Source: Blastocystis sp. Blastoise (Eukaryota; Sar; Bigyra; Opalinata; Blastocystidae). Taken from it: a stretch of DNA of 64,000 bases. The position numbers were made by a program, and so were the translations under genes. The stretch spans positions 310,001 to 374,000 of the forward strand of contig JBBPEB010000015.1 of the NCBI GenBank assembly GCA_039096225.1. The letters run 5' to 3'. The notes beneath the pieces were generated by a model, which was not told the origin of the DNA, did not search any database, and was given only the letters and a program-made list of their open reading frames with translations. The number at the start of each line of letters is the position of its first letter. The stretch's first letter is position 1. Shown in pieces: positions 20,172 to 34,010 of this stretch.

Positions 20172-21724
20172 TTCTTGTATGGTTCGCCATAAAATTGATA
20201 CTGATCGTGACCCGCGAATTATTGAATTTGGCGCGGAAATCGCTTCTATGCGACCTGTACACATACAAAATACTACTTATATATTAATGATTGTGTTCCA
20301 CGACATGACACTCTGTATTTATGACGTACGTGATCGCTGTTTCGCTTATCGAGACAGAATTCCAATAGATAAACGTATTCAAACGTATAAATCATTATAT
20401 TCAATACTCCCTGAAGATGAACAGGAAAACGACTCTTTAACTGAAAATATTCGCGGGGATTTAATGGAGAATGGATATCGTCTGTATACAGATCTATATG
20501 GATATATATATATCTTTGTTGCTACTGGGGAAGTGTTTATATACTCACTTTTCAAAGAAGAAATGAAACCCAATATGTATATATATATATATGTATATGT
20601 ATATATTTGATGTTATTGGCTGTTTTTATTTAATTTATTCTATTCAATTAGTCCATTCATATATATAATATATAATATATAATATATAATATATAATATA
20701 TAATATATAATATATAATATATAATATATAATATATAATATATAATAATATATAGCCCATTATCTTCTTTGACAAGCCCCTCGTTACAAGCGATGCGTTT
20801 ACAGTATCTTTTACGTTACATCACGTGCTACAAAGAACTCTTTCGAATTCATTACTCTTCATTCCGTAAGGGATCATACGAACAAACCCTCTTTGCCTCT
20901 CTCTTTAAATATATCTATCTGATTCCCTCTGAAGTCCCTCCAAAATCCCCCACGAATCGACATACAAATCCTGAAGACACATTAGCAAAGGAGTCTATGA
21001 AACAAATTATAGATATAGAGAAAAATATAAAGGAAATAATGATTGAATTAGAAAAGGCTTCTATTGAAACTGTATATAGTATTGATATAATGATTTCTTT
21101 TAAATTATTATAATAATTGTTCTATTTATGATTTAAAGATTATTATACAATTATAGATTTCTCTATTTTATACTCTATATTTATATTCTCAGTCTATCTA
21201 TTTGTACATATATTTTTAATATTATCAATATATATATATAGTATGACCCCATGGTGCGCGCGGAAAGAGAAGCCGCGCTATTAACACAACAGAAGGTTCT
21301 GGAACGACAGAAACAGGAGAATGAAGAGAAAGTAGTTGGAGGTATGTATACATATCATTATATTATATATATATTATTTAATTATCAATGGGACTTTTCT
21401 TCATTTATAATATATATATATATATATAGATCAACAATGGAGTCGAATGCAGAATAAGATTCAAAAAGGAAAAGAAGTATAAATTTATATATATATACAT
21501 TATATGAATTAATCATATTATTTGTATGTATATAGTTATTAGCTGAACGTAAAGAAAAGTTGGATAAAGCAGTCGATAAATCAGAACAATTACAAGCATC
21601 TAGTATATATATATATATAAATATATCTATTATAATTGTCATTCTAGGTTCTGAATTTGCTGAAATGGCGCGTCAATTAGAGAAAAAAGCTGAAACTGAA
21701 AGTAAATTTTTTGGATTTTTCTAG
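16231..21724 (+). CDS. Tomosyn / Lgl-family protein with C-terminal R-SNARE-like coiled coil
   Basis: Tomosyns (Sro7/Lgl relatives) have twin WD40 beta-propellers and a VAMP-like tail that binds plasma-membrane Q-SNAREs and tunes exocytosis. About 23 exons sum to roughly 970 residues, from MGNDASKSSQIEALN to TAG at 21722. WD-like blades include THGQLAIANSTGDIQII, VWFGLSNGYIRILNIKT and VDTFGSISY. The tail 21431-21724 is a heptad coiled coil: KGKELLAERKEKLDKAVDKS, then SSEFAEMARQLEKK, ending KFFGFF, a typical tomosyn C-terminus. The N-terminal MGND start could be myristoylated (inference). Introns are short GT-AG except 16745-16823, where keeping frame requires an AT...AG removal. WD blades are poorly conserved, so the propeller assignment rests on the SNARE tail and overall architecture. 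Confidence 0.85.
20091..20168 (+). repeat. (TA)n microsatellite in a tomosyn intron
   Basis: About 78 nt of pure TA between exons ending ~20080 and starting 20170. A related ATATAAT repeat fills the next intron at about 20660-20752. Confidence 0.9.
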
Positions 21725-22163
21725 TTCTATGATTCAAATATCTTCTTCCTATATATACTATATATATAGTTATTTCGTTTTTAAATATATATTTGCATTA
21801 TAACGTTATTATAAATATTTGTAAATATTGTTTAATATTTTTTATAATCTATTTTATATCTAAAAGCCTATCATTTCTTTTAATTGCTTGTTCAGGGTTC
21901 AATTCATAGAAAACAACAAAATATAATATAACAAAAATAATTTGAACTATATAACCACAAACTAGAAAAAGTGAAAATGAATAAATTAAAGAAAACAATA
22001 ATATATAATTACGAAAAATGCCCTATATAATGGATATAAAATATCAGAAAATGAATGAATAAAAAAATATGAATAAAAGATGAAAACAGAAAATATATAA
22101 ATAGTATTCTTAAAGATCCCCTTTTGATTTTACTAACAATATATATAATATATAATAAGTATA
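21725..22163. other. Convergent 3' intergenic region
   Basis: Lies between the stop codons of the tomosyn gene and the mitochondrial carrier gene. Only AT-rich sequence is seen; no feature recognised. Confidence 0.6.
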
Positions 22164-23600
<1,437 letters not shown>

Positions 23601-23878
23601 TTATATATCGTTTTTTAACATAATAATATTAAATTCGAGTAACAGTTAACTTTTAAAAATGAGACTTTTTCGTTTTCATTATTCTTATTTTTTGTAAAAT
23701 TAATTGTACAAATAATGTTTTTAATATTTGAATCGTTGTGTAATATTAAAAGAAGAAAAATAACAAACTTAAGACGGAAACGAAATGTGGAATGTGAAAA
23801 TTATAATTTATTAATACAAATTCTGGTACAAGTAAGTTAATCTATTTTTATAAAACATATATCATGCTATTAAACTGT

Positions 23879-25122
23879 TTAGAACATATTGAAAATATCA
23901 TCACTATAGAGGAAAGTATTTAGCGAATAGATGTAGAAAAAATAATGATAAATAAAATAAGATATAGGATGAAAACATACACAGGAGCGGCAGCAGGGGC
24001 AGCGGGAGCACTCATATCAGCTAAATCATCAGAAGCAGCAGCAGCAGCCTTCTTAGGTTTAGCAGCACCAGTACGACCACGACGACGAGCTATAGAAGGA
24101 AATAATAAATAAAATAATAAATAAATAAAATAATAATAAATAAAATAATAAATAAATAAAATAATAAATAAATAAAATAATAAATAATAAAATAATAAAT
24201 AATAAAATAATAAATAAATAAAATAATAAATAAATAAAATAATAATAAATAAAATAATAATAAATAAAATAATAATAAATAATATAATAAATAAATAAAA
24301 TAATAAATAATAAAATAATAAATAATAAAATAATAAACACATACTACGTCCTTCTTGAGGAGGAGGAGCAATACCACCTTGAGAATTGACATCAATGTTG
24401 TTTTCAACAGCTTTTCTGTGATTTCTTCTCTATAGATTAATAAAAATAATATTATAAATAAACATATATATATATATTAATAAAATAGAATAACCAATAA
24501 AATGATAAAAATAGTATAATATTTCTCTTCTTAGACTTAAGGTTGATATCAACGTGAAGAGTTTCACCATCACCAAGAGTGAAATCAGCTTCTTCACCAT
24601 CTTCATCTTCTTCTTCAGGTTCTTCAATATATCTAGAAAAATAATTTAATTAATTAGAAAAAATGAATAATGGTAAAATTAAAAAATAGCAACAAATCAT
24701 TAAATCAATTATAAAAAATAAAAAAATAAATAAAAATTAAAAAAAAAGTACTTTTTGTATTCTTGAAGAGCAATCTTGAAATCTAAGGCTTCAGATCTTT
24801 CTTGGAAACCTAAACCAACATAAGCCTTCTTCTTGTTCTTTTCAATTCTGACAACGAAGTATCTGGAAGAATCGAGAACAGATTCAACAGCAGAAGGACC
24901 ATCATCACGAATAGTAGCAGTAGCAAAGAGGTTATCGTCTTCATCAACAAATTCAACAACACAGTTGGAACCTCTTAACATAACTTGTAATTTACCAAAC
25001 CAAATTTGGTTATTCCAACCAGCAGCACGGTAACCCATACCAGAAGTACGCGGAGGAATCTTATAGATGAAACATCTTCTAATAGTACATAAACATTGTT
25101 CAACTTCTTCGTCAGAGGACAT
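23879..25122 (-). CDS. NECAP: NECAP-like adaptin-ear-binding endocytic protein
   Basis: NECAPs bind clathrin adaptor AP-2 and help coated-vesicle assembly. Five exons with GT-AG introns give about 227 residues. The first exon (25122-24752) is the PHear domain almost in full: EQCLCTIRRCFIYKIPPRTS, GYRAAGWNNQIWFGKLQV, DDNLFATATIRDDGPSAVE, DSSRYFVVRI, GLGFQERSEALDFKIALQEY. It is followed by an acidic EEPEEEDEDGEEADF linker, IAPPPQEGR, and a lysine/alanine-rich tail. The last exon adds only seven residues, DDIFNMF, before TAA at 23881-23879; a terminal aromatic peptide is where mammalian NECAPs carry their WVQF adaptin-ear motif. Identity of the PHear domain is firm; the ligand of the tail is inferred. 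Confidence 0.93.
24110..24335 (-). repeat. TAAATAAATAA-type tandem repeat in a NECAP intron
   Basis: Short AATAAATAA units fill the intron between the PPPQEGR exon and the RRRGRTG exon. All overlapping long frames here are repeat artefacts. Confidence 0.85.
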
Positions 25123-25908
25123 ACTATTTATTTTATATTTATAAATCTACAATAATAGTATATACTTGTTCAAGAGAGAGGAAAATAAGAAATAAGAATG
25201 TTATCTTTTTTCTTAGATTATTTCCTCTAGAAATATGCAAAATCTTATTTTTGTAAGGTGGAGCCATAGATTTTAAGTTTGTTACACTCAGAATATACGT
25301 AGATAATGAAGCTCCTCAGGAACATTTAATTTCCACGGGGATTTTAAGGAATGCACTGATTAATGCCATTTTCCATTTTAAACTTTTATTTGATGATTCC
25401 ATTATTTTAAGCCAATAGGATTTTGTCGTTTTGTCTGTCATTTTTGTTGATTCATATTTGATTCTAATTATTTAGAGAGAACTATTCATTTTTATTATTG
25501 AGTTTCTTCTTTAAAATCTATACGAGATGTACGGTAACCTAAAAAAAGTTCATTCTTTTCATTGAAAATTATTATTTCTGCATTGACTATTTTGTTATAT
25601 GTATATATGAAACTAGAATAAGCTGAAAAATACGACTCATATTTCGAAATCTCTACATAACCACTTGATGGCAATTAATTGTTTAACTGTTTTTCATTCG
25701 TTTATTTTTGTCTTCCATTATTCCTATCATTTCTTTGATACCTTTATGTAGTTTATTTATTGTGAGTTATACATACATTAAAGAGAAAAAAAATTAAAAA
25801 CCATGTCGTTGTATTTGCGGTTTTTTTTCATTTTTCTCAGGAATTTTGTATTGAAACAAATTTGTTTTCTATTCTAACATATTCATCGGTAATACTCACT
25901 AATAAAAC
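25123..25908. other. Divergent intergenic region, NECAP and RPB3
   Basis: About 790 nt of AT-rich DNA between two start codons. No coding or RNA feature recognised; presumably bidirectional promoter sequence. Confidence 0.6.
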
Positions 25909-26976
25909 ATGCCTATCGATTCGGAGCCTACCGTACAATTCTTCATAACGATATATATTTATATTAGATTACTATAACTCAAACTGGAGAAGATTTTATC
26001 AAATTCACCTTATCAAATGTTGATGTATCAACTGCAAATACATTGAGAAGAGTTCTCATTGCTGAGGTTCCTACACTTGCAATTGATCTTGTTAAAATAT
26101 ATGAAAACACATCTCCTTTAAATGATGAATTTATTGCTCATCGTTTAGGTTTGATTCCTTTACGATCTAAAGAGAACCCAAGATTTGAAGGAATGAATAA
26201 TCAAAAACTCTGTACATGTGCTACAGGATGTAAAAACTGTTGTGTAGAATTTGATTTGAATGTGAAATGTATTTTTTTCTAATTAGTATAGTATATCCAT
26301 GATTTCTGAAGCCTTTTTTGTGTCATACATTTTTTTTCTTTTATATTTCTATAATTCTCGAAGGATATTTTCTATATCATTCTTTCTTTTTTAGGTACTG
26401 AAGGTATTTATAACGTTACGTCTGCAGATTTAATATGTCGTGATCCTCACTTTGAGCCCGCACATTTCCAAACTGAAAAAGATCCTTATCGTTGTACGAA
26501 TGGTATTCGTATCATGGATTTAGCCAAAGGACAAGAACTACGTCTCACGGCCACAGCAACTATTGTATATTATTATTAGGATTATTGCTATTATAATTGA
26601 TTTATTATTTTTTTAATTTTTTTATTATTTTTTTTTTACTATTTATTATTATTCATTATAATTGCTTGATTATTAATTCTGTTATTCATTATCTATCTTT
26701 ACTATTTATTAGTATATATTTTACTATATAAAATTATGAATTATAATTATATATAAGTAGTATATATATTATTGGTGAACACTGTTTCTTTATCTTCTTT
26801 TTTATACATATTCTTTTCTCAAAACAATTTATAGAAATTTAATACATTTTATTAATAGTTTGATATTCTTCTTCTTATTATTATATATATAAAGGGTGTA
26901 GCAAAAATGCATGCTAAATTCTCTCCTGTGTCAACAGCTGTTTTCAAATATAGACCTATCATTAAAATTAATCAAC

Positions 26977-27020
<44 letters not shown>

Positions 27021-27709
27021 TTTCACTTCATTCTTATTGTCTTCAATAAAAATCCTAGATATTTATATTCATTAGTATTAATTTATAATGCTATTGACTA
27101 TTTATATAGAGTTATTAGAAGAAGTAGATATTGACACTCGACGAGCTATTCAACAATGTTGCCCTAAAAAGATTTTCGAATATAATGAAGATACTCATGC
27201 TGTATTTATATACTCTTATAGTATCTATTAATTAATTTTTTTTATTAATTTGATATTGTCACTTGTGTCATTATAATAATAATAATAAATATAATAATAA
27301 TAAATATAATAAAAATATAATAAAAATATAATAAAAATATAATAATAATATAATAAAAATATAATAATAATATATAATAAATAATAACATATATAGATTA
27401 CAATTGTTCATCCTGAGGATTGTTTATTTTGTAGTGATTGTGATGAATTTAATACATTTAAATATGATAAATTAATAGATGTTCAACAAAGACAAGATAT
27501 ATTTGATTTCATTGTAGAAGGTACAGGAGCTATGAAACCTACAGATATTCTTCTTTCTGCATTTAATGTACTTGAAGTATGCATATCTTATTAATATTTT
27601 TATATTAATTACTCTTTTATCTATTTCTTCTTAAACAAATATTATAATACTTTTCTATCTATAGAAAAAAACTGAAGATCTCAGAGATATATTAAAGAAC
27701 ATGAACTAA
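25909..27709 (+). CDS. RPB3: RNA polymerase II subunit RPB3
   Basis: Alpha-like subunit that dimerises with RPB11 to seed Pol II assembly. Seven exons, about 300 residues, all GT-AG, TAA at 27707. Start MPIDSEPT, then a 35-nt intron (25933-25967), then ITITQTGEDFIKFTLSN. Conserved pieces: NTLRRVLIAEVPTLAID, NDEFIAHRLGLIPLRS and the zinc loop CTCATGCKNC with Rpb3 spacing C-x-C-x3-C-x2-C. Next come DLAKGQELRLTATATIG, VAKMHAKFSPVSTAVFKY, a second alpha-family segment PEDCLFCSDCDEFNTFKYD, and the C-terminal helix KPTDILLSAFNVLEKK. The MHAKFSPV motif and zinc loop favour RPB3 over the Pol I/III paralogue RPAC1. The second CxxC-like pair (CLFCSDC) near the C-terminus is extra relative to yeast Rpb3. 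Confidence 0.93.
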
Positions 27710-29364
27710 ATGAATGTCTAAAGTCTTCTATTCTTGATTTAACTTGCTTTATAGAGTTATTTGTTTTAATTGTATTAATTTTTGTTATGTTATTCTGTTT
27801 TGTTTGACTTCCACAGATAGTATCCATCATAGTTATAATATATATATTAGTCATATCTCTTTAAAAGATCAACTCAACTCATTAGAAACCACTATCAGCG
27901 ATATTTTAATTATTAAATGTATCTGATTGGTTGATTTTGGTTCAAAACTTGTTCCACCAATGGAATGAGATTTACTTCAGCGACTTAGGCAAAAATCGTG
28001 AATTTTGACAAAATTTTGACACTTTTTTTCAGTTTAGTTTTTCTTAGGTATAAAAAACCATATTAGACATATTTTATTAAAAAATTGACATTATTTTCTC
28101 GTCTTAGAATGTCACATAATATCAAAAACGTTTTTAGTTTGTTTTAAGTCGAAATTTGGTTAATTCATCGGGTCCATATTATAAAGTTTTTTATAGTTGT
28201 GTTTGGAGTAAAAGATTTTTAAGAGTCATATATACGAATAAAAATTAATAAAATGGCCGCTATGGCTCAAAACCAAATTTCAGCCAAAAATTCAAATTTT
28301 GTTATTTTTTTTTCAGTGAAAAAAAATAACCGAGCCTATTTGTTTGATGGACAGTCAGACCAGAGTCTTAAATTTTTGAAATACTTACGGGAATGTTTTT
28401 CCCATTCAAAACTTGGTCTATTTCTATTTTTGAATTAAAACATGTCTAAATATAATTGAAAATTGTTTTAAGACTCATTTCATATCAGATATGAGTATAT
28501 GAGCCACAAGACACCCTTAATGATGCGTCAATAGAATATTTTGCATCAGATTCAAATATTTGTTTGTGTGTTGATTTCACAATTGTATCATAGCATAATC
28601 ACCCTAAATTATATGCTATAAACATTATAGTTGCCCAAATTATTTCATATCGATTTTGAGTAAATCAATATAATTTGTTAGTTTTTATTTAAAAGTAAGA
28701 AGACACAACTAATTTTTATTCTATATGACGAACAGCTTGTAACATTTGAATTAGGTCAATGAATGATTAAAAAACGAAGAAAAATTTTTTTGTAAAAAAC
28801 AGCGAGTTTTCTTCGTTTTTTTTAAACGAAGAATTTTTATTATAATTATTGTTAACAAAATGTCATAATTTATTTTAAATTGATAAATGTGTTTGATTAT
28901 TATAGATATAATTGCTACACGTATTACTTTATAATCTTATAGATTTTTTTATATGTTGTTGTTAATCTGTTGTCTTTTTAGTTTTTCCTTTCGATGTTTA
29001 CAGTTGTTAATGAAGTTATGCCTTTCAATAATGGTTTTGGATATTTATTAGAGTATTTAAGAAGTTATGCTGCCACAATTCTTTTGTGAATTAACTACAT
29101 CGGTTAAGTTTTATGATTGTTACTATTGTCTACGGCTTGTCTAATCATATTAAACAAGAACAGAATATGTTTTTGTGCAAAAATTAAATTCATGTTTTGT
29201 TCTGATTTTAATTACATACTTTTCTGTATTTATTCATTTATTTAACTTTACTAAAAATCATTGTATAGTAATTATTATATATATATATTATATAATAGAT
29301 GTCTATCATTATTATACTTATTATTATACTTATTATTATTGTCATCATTATCTTCTTTATCTAG
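27710..29364. other. Long non-coding AT-rich interval
   Basis: No supportable gene. Frames at 27744-27926 and 28253-28438 lack recognisable composition or splice context. The interval leads into the exportin-7 remnant and may hold its unrecognisable 5' part. Confidence 0.55.
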
Positions 29365-29652
29365 TTATTACTCCTGCTATCCTCCTACTACAGTCACTTG
29401 TTTACATTGTTTATTAATGATGACTTCTATGAGACGTTATCTCTTTGTTAAACCTGAATCTCGTTTAGAATTCTTAAAATTATTAATTGAAGAGGTTTTT
29501 GAACAATTAACTCGTAGTCATGCATTTGATGATAAAGATACTTATCATATGTTCTGTCAATTATTATGAAAACTTAAAGTATATAGATATATTTATTATT
29601 ATTATTATTAATGTATTATATGAATTCTATATACGAATATATTATACTATAA

Positions 29653-29697
<45 letters not shown>

Positions 29698-31043
29698 CTA
29701 TTTCTTTAGGCTAATTTCCAGTTATCAGAACTTTTCAGAACTCCACGATATAGTGAATTTATTCGTCTTTTAACAAATTTTACTATTGATTCCTTTAAGA
29801 ATTGGCAATGGTGTAGTAATTCTTTTAGTTATTTACTTACTTTATGGAGTTGACTGATTTGTGCTGAACGTTATGTTCAGATCGGTTCAGATATTGATAA
29901 TACAAGTTGTTTTAATGAATCTGTTCATCAATTAATACAAGCATATATTAATGGTAAAATGGAAAGTGTAGATGATTATGTTGATGATGATATGAATAAC
30001 CCTCTTAGTGATACAGAAAGCTTAGCCATAGAAATGCAACAATTACCTCAAATAGTCAGATATTTTTTTAAGTGAATACTACATATATATGTAACTGCTT
30101 TGATCCTCTTAATGAAGAATATAATGTATATAGTATTATTATAATAATCTCTTTTTTTGTTTATATTTGCATTTAAATATACGTTTATATTTATATTCAT
30201 TATTATATTTATTACTTCTATTCTCGTGTATTTCTAGACCCTTCTTTATCAATTTTCTAAAGTATGAGTAAATACTACAGATTATCAAGAATTGGCGAAT
30301 AAAACAATTATTGAGCAATATATATATTCTTAAACAATTATTTATAGGCTGTCTTTCGTGGTTTTGTAATACTGTTGTTACTGTTTTTATTAATCAAGTA
30401 TTCAGCAAACACAGGTTCAAAATAACTATCATTAATAGGTACAGAAGTTATTCAACTTAAACATAATGCTAGTTATTGACTTAACGTAAATATATATAAA
30501 CTATATTATAATATGTTATTATATATTATTATATATATTATTATATATTATTACATTTGTTTTTGCTTTCGTTTTTACAGTATATATATATATGTATAAA
30601 TATATATATATAGAATTGATTTAGTAGGATTAATTCCAACATGGAATTATCATTAAATTTTCTTTGAACAATTCAGAAATATAGATATATATATGAGAAT
30701 AAGAAGCGTCTTCCTGATGATACCTTTCTTGATATGAATTCCTCTCGAAAAGAGCAATTATATATATTTATTGGCTATGTATTAATAGATAGAAATTAAA
30801 TATATATATAAATAATTTATCAATATTGCATTGATGATTTATCTTATTTTTTGTCTAGATGTAAGAAGAGTAATATATTAAATCACTTAATCGATGTAAT
30901 TTTGAATAACCTTCGTTATTGGGAAGATAATACAGTGATTATTAAAAATTGCTTAGATATATTCCTTAATCTCTGTAATGATCATGCCTGCTCTCAATTA
31001 CTATTAGATATATCAACTACTCAATATCCACTTGAAACATATA

Positions 31044-31079
<36 letters not shown>

Positions 31080-31180
31080 TTATTATTACAAGCGTTACAC
31101 AGAAATATTTATTTACATTCTATAGATTCTGCTTTTCATAATTTTATTTCTCACTTCTAGATTTTATGATATTATAATAA
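29365..31180 (+). pseudogene. XPO7: Exportin-7 (XPO7/RanBP17) internal fragment, decayed
   Basis: Exportin-7 is a HEAT-repeat nuclear transport receptor of about 1,050-1,090 residues. Here only a middle stretch can be followed, roughly from its residue ~280 for some 330 residues: SMRRYLFVKPESRLEFL, TYHMFCQLL, KLKANFQLSELFRTPRYSEF, NWQWCSNSFSYLLTLW, QAYINGKMESVDDYV, FDPLNEEYNTLLYQFSK, LSWFCNTVVTVFI, FFEQFRNI, NNLRYWEDNTVIIKNCL. The frame is broken by premature stops (TGA near 29568, 29852, 30267 and 30477; TAA near 30655) and by shifts near 30070 (after RYFFK) and near 30420. The N-terminal third and C-terminal third are missing. GT...AG intron boundaries remain recognisable, so this is a DNA-level relic, not a retrocopy. 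An active copy is presumably elsewhere, or function is lost. Confidence 0.85.
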
Positions 31181-31349
31181 GAATAAAAAGAATCATGTAA
31201 AGAAAATAATAAGAATATAAGTATGAGTGCCTTATAGGTACTAATTATAATAATAATATATTATCTTATAATAATGATAAGAATTATATTAATGTTATAA
31301 CTAAGAAGAATAATATGAATGATGAAATTAACTTTTTTGGCGATAATAA

Positions 31350-34010
31350 TAGTATTATTACTTCCTTATAATACTATTACTTATACTATTATTATTACTA
31401 CTACTTCCTTATAATATTATTACTTACCTATAAAATTATTACTACTACTTCCTTATAATATTATTACTTCCTTATAATATTATTACTTACCTATAATATT
31501 ATTACTTACCTATAATATTATTACTATTTACCTATAATATTATTACTTACCTATAATATTATTACTATTTACCTATAATAATATTACTTACCTATAATAT
31601 TATTACTTACCTGTAATATTATTACTTACCTGTAATATTATTACTTACCTATAATAATATTAATACTACTTCCTTATAATATTATTACTTTCCTATAATA
31701 CTATTATTACTTACCTATAATAATATTACTTACCTATAATATTATTACAACTTCTTTATAATAATATTGTAATTGCTTCCTTATTACTACTACTTCCTTA
31801 TAATATTATTACTTTCCTATAATAATATTACTACTTACTTATAATAATATTATTACTACTTACTTATGATAATACTAATTCCTTATAATATTATTACTTC
31901 CTTATATTATTACTACTTACTTATGATAATATTAATTCCTCATAATATTATTACTTCCTCATATTATTATTACTTCTTTATAATATTATTACTTCCTTAT
32001 AATGTTACTACTTACTTATAATATTATTACTTTCCTATAATAATATTACTTACTTATAATAATATAACTTATAATGTTAGTACTTATAGTATTATTACTT
32101 CCTTATAATATTATTACTTACTTATAATACTATTACTTCCTTATAATATTATTACTTACTTATAATATTATTACTTACTTATAATAATATAACTTATAAT
32201 GTTAGTACTTATAATACTATTACTTCCTCATAATACTATTACTTCCTCATAATATTATTACTTACTTATAATAATATAACTTATAATGTTAGTACTTATA
32301 ATACTATTACTTCCTTATAATACTATTACTTCCTCATAATACTATTACTTCTTTATAATATTATTACTACTTACTTATAATATTATTACTTACTTATAAT
32401 ATTATTACTTCCTTATAATATTATTACTTCTTTATAATATTATAACTTATAATGTTAGTACTTATAATATTATTACTACTTACTTATAATATTATTACTT
32501 CCTTATAATATTATTACTTCCTTATAATACTATTACTTCCTTATAATACTATTACTTCTTTATAATACTATTACTTCCTCATAATATTATTATTTCCTTA
32601 TAATATTATTACTTCTTTATAATATTACTACTTACTTATAATATTATTACTTCATTATAATATTATTACTTCCTCATAATACTATTACTTCCTTATAATA
32701 CTATTACTTCCTCATAATACTATTACTTCCTCATAATACTATTACTTTCTTATAATACTATTACTTTCTTATAATACTATTACTTCCTCATAATACTATT
32801 ACTTCCTCATAATACTATTACTTCCTTATAATATTATAACTTATAATGTCAGTACTTATAATATTATTACTACTTACTTATAATATTATTACTTCCTCAT
32901 AATACTATTATTTCCTTATAATACTATTACTTCCTTATAATATTATTACTTCTTTATAATATTAATACTTCTTTATAATGTTACTACTTCTTTATAATGT
33001 TACTACTTCTTTATAATGTTACTACTTCTTTATAATGTTACTACTTACTTATAATATTATTACTTACCTATAATAATATAACTTATAATGTTAGTACTTA
33101 TGATAATATTATTACTTCCTCATAATATTATTACTTCCTTATAATACTATTACTTCCTTATAATACTATTACTTCTTTATAATAAGATTACTTCTTTATA
33201 ATAATATTACTTCTTTATGATATTATTACTTCATTATAATACTATTACTTCCTTATAATACTATGACTTCTTTACAATACTATTACTTCCTCATAATATT
33301 ATTACTTCCTTATAATAATATTATTACTACTTACTTATATTATTATTACTTCCTTATAATACTATTACTTCCTTATAATATTATTACATCTATATAATAC
33401 TATTACTTCATTATAATATTATTACTTACTTATAATAATATTATTACTACTTACTTATAATAATATTAATTCCTTATAATATTATTACTTCCTTATAATA
33501 TTATTACTTCATTATAATATGACTTCCTTATAATACTATGACTTCATTATAATAATATAACTTATAATGTTACCATTTACTTATAATAATATTATTACTA
33601 CTTACTTATAATATTACTTCATTACAATATTATTACTTCATTTTAATAATATAACTTATAATGTTACTACTTACTTATAATAATAATATTACTACTTCAT
33701 TATAATATTACTTACTTATAATTTAACTACTTACTTATAATATTATTACTTCCTTATAATGTAACTACTTCCTTATAATAATATTACTTCTGTACAATAC
33801 TATTACTTCTTTACAATACTTTTATTTCTTTATGATACTATTACTTCTTTATAATACTATTACTTCTTTATAATACTATTACTTCTTTATAATACTATTA
33901 CTTCTTTATGATACTATTACTTCTTTATGATAATATTACTTCTTTATGATACTATTATTACTACATCCTTAAATATTATTACTTCCATATATTACTGCTG
34001 TATATTACAG
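31350..34010 (+). repeat. Degenerate 19-bp minisatellite, ~2.65 kb
   Basis: About 140 diverged copies of a unit like TTCCTTATAATATTATTAC, with common variants TTACTTATAAT, TTCTTTATAAT, CTCATAATAC and CTATTAC. Period is mostly 19, with shorter and longer slips. It has higher-order blocks, for example the recurring AATATAACTTATAATGTTAGTACTTATAAT segment near 32065, 32190, 32280, 32450 and 33080, given here as a description of position only. No coding frame survives because 19 is not a multiple of three. Confidence 0.93.

Noticed and set aside
25909-25980. RPB3 first intron without a GT donor
   Set aside because: An apparent missing donor after PTVQFF disappears if the exon ends at SEPT: GTACAATTC...TATTAG is a normal 35-nt intron in phase.
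28253-28438. 61-residue open frame
   Set aside because: No homology recognised, no splice context, surrounded by non-coding DNA; too short to support.
29365-30500. TGA decoded as tryptophan
   Set aside because: The in-frame TGAs align with Gly, Ala or Arg in exportin-7, not Trp, and all conserved Trp in neighbouring genes are TGG; a TAA stop and frameshifts also occur.
31350-34010. CRISPR-like array
   Set aside because: The units are contiguous with no unique spacers, are AT-only and degenerate, and the context is eukaryotic; it is a minisatellite.
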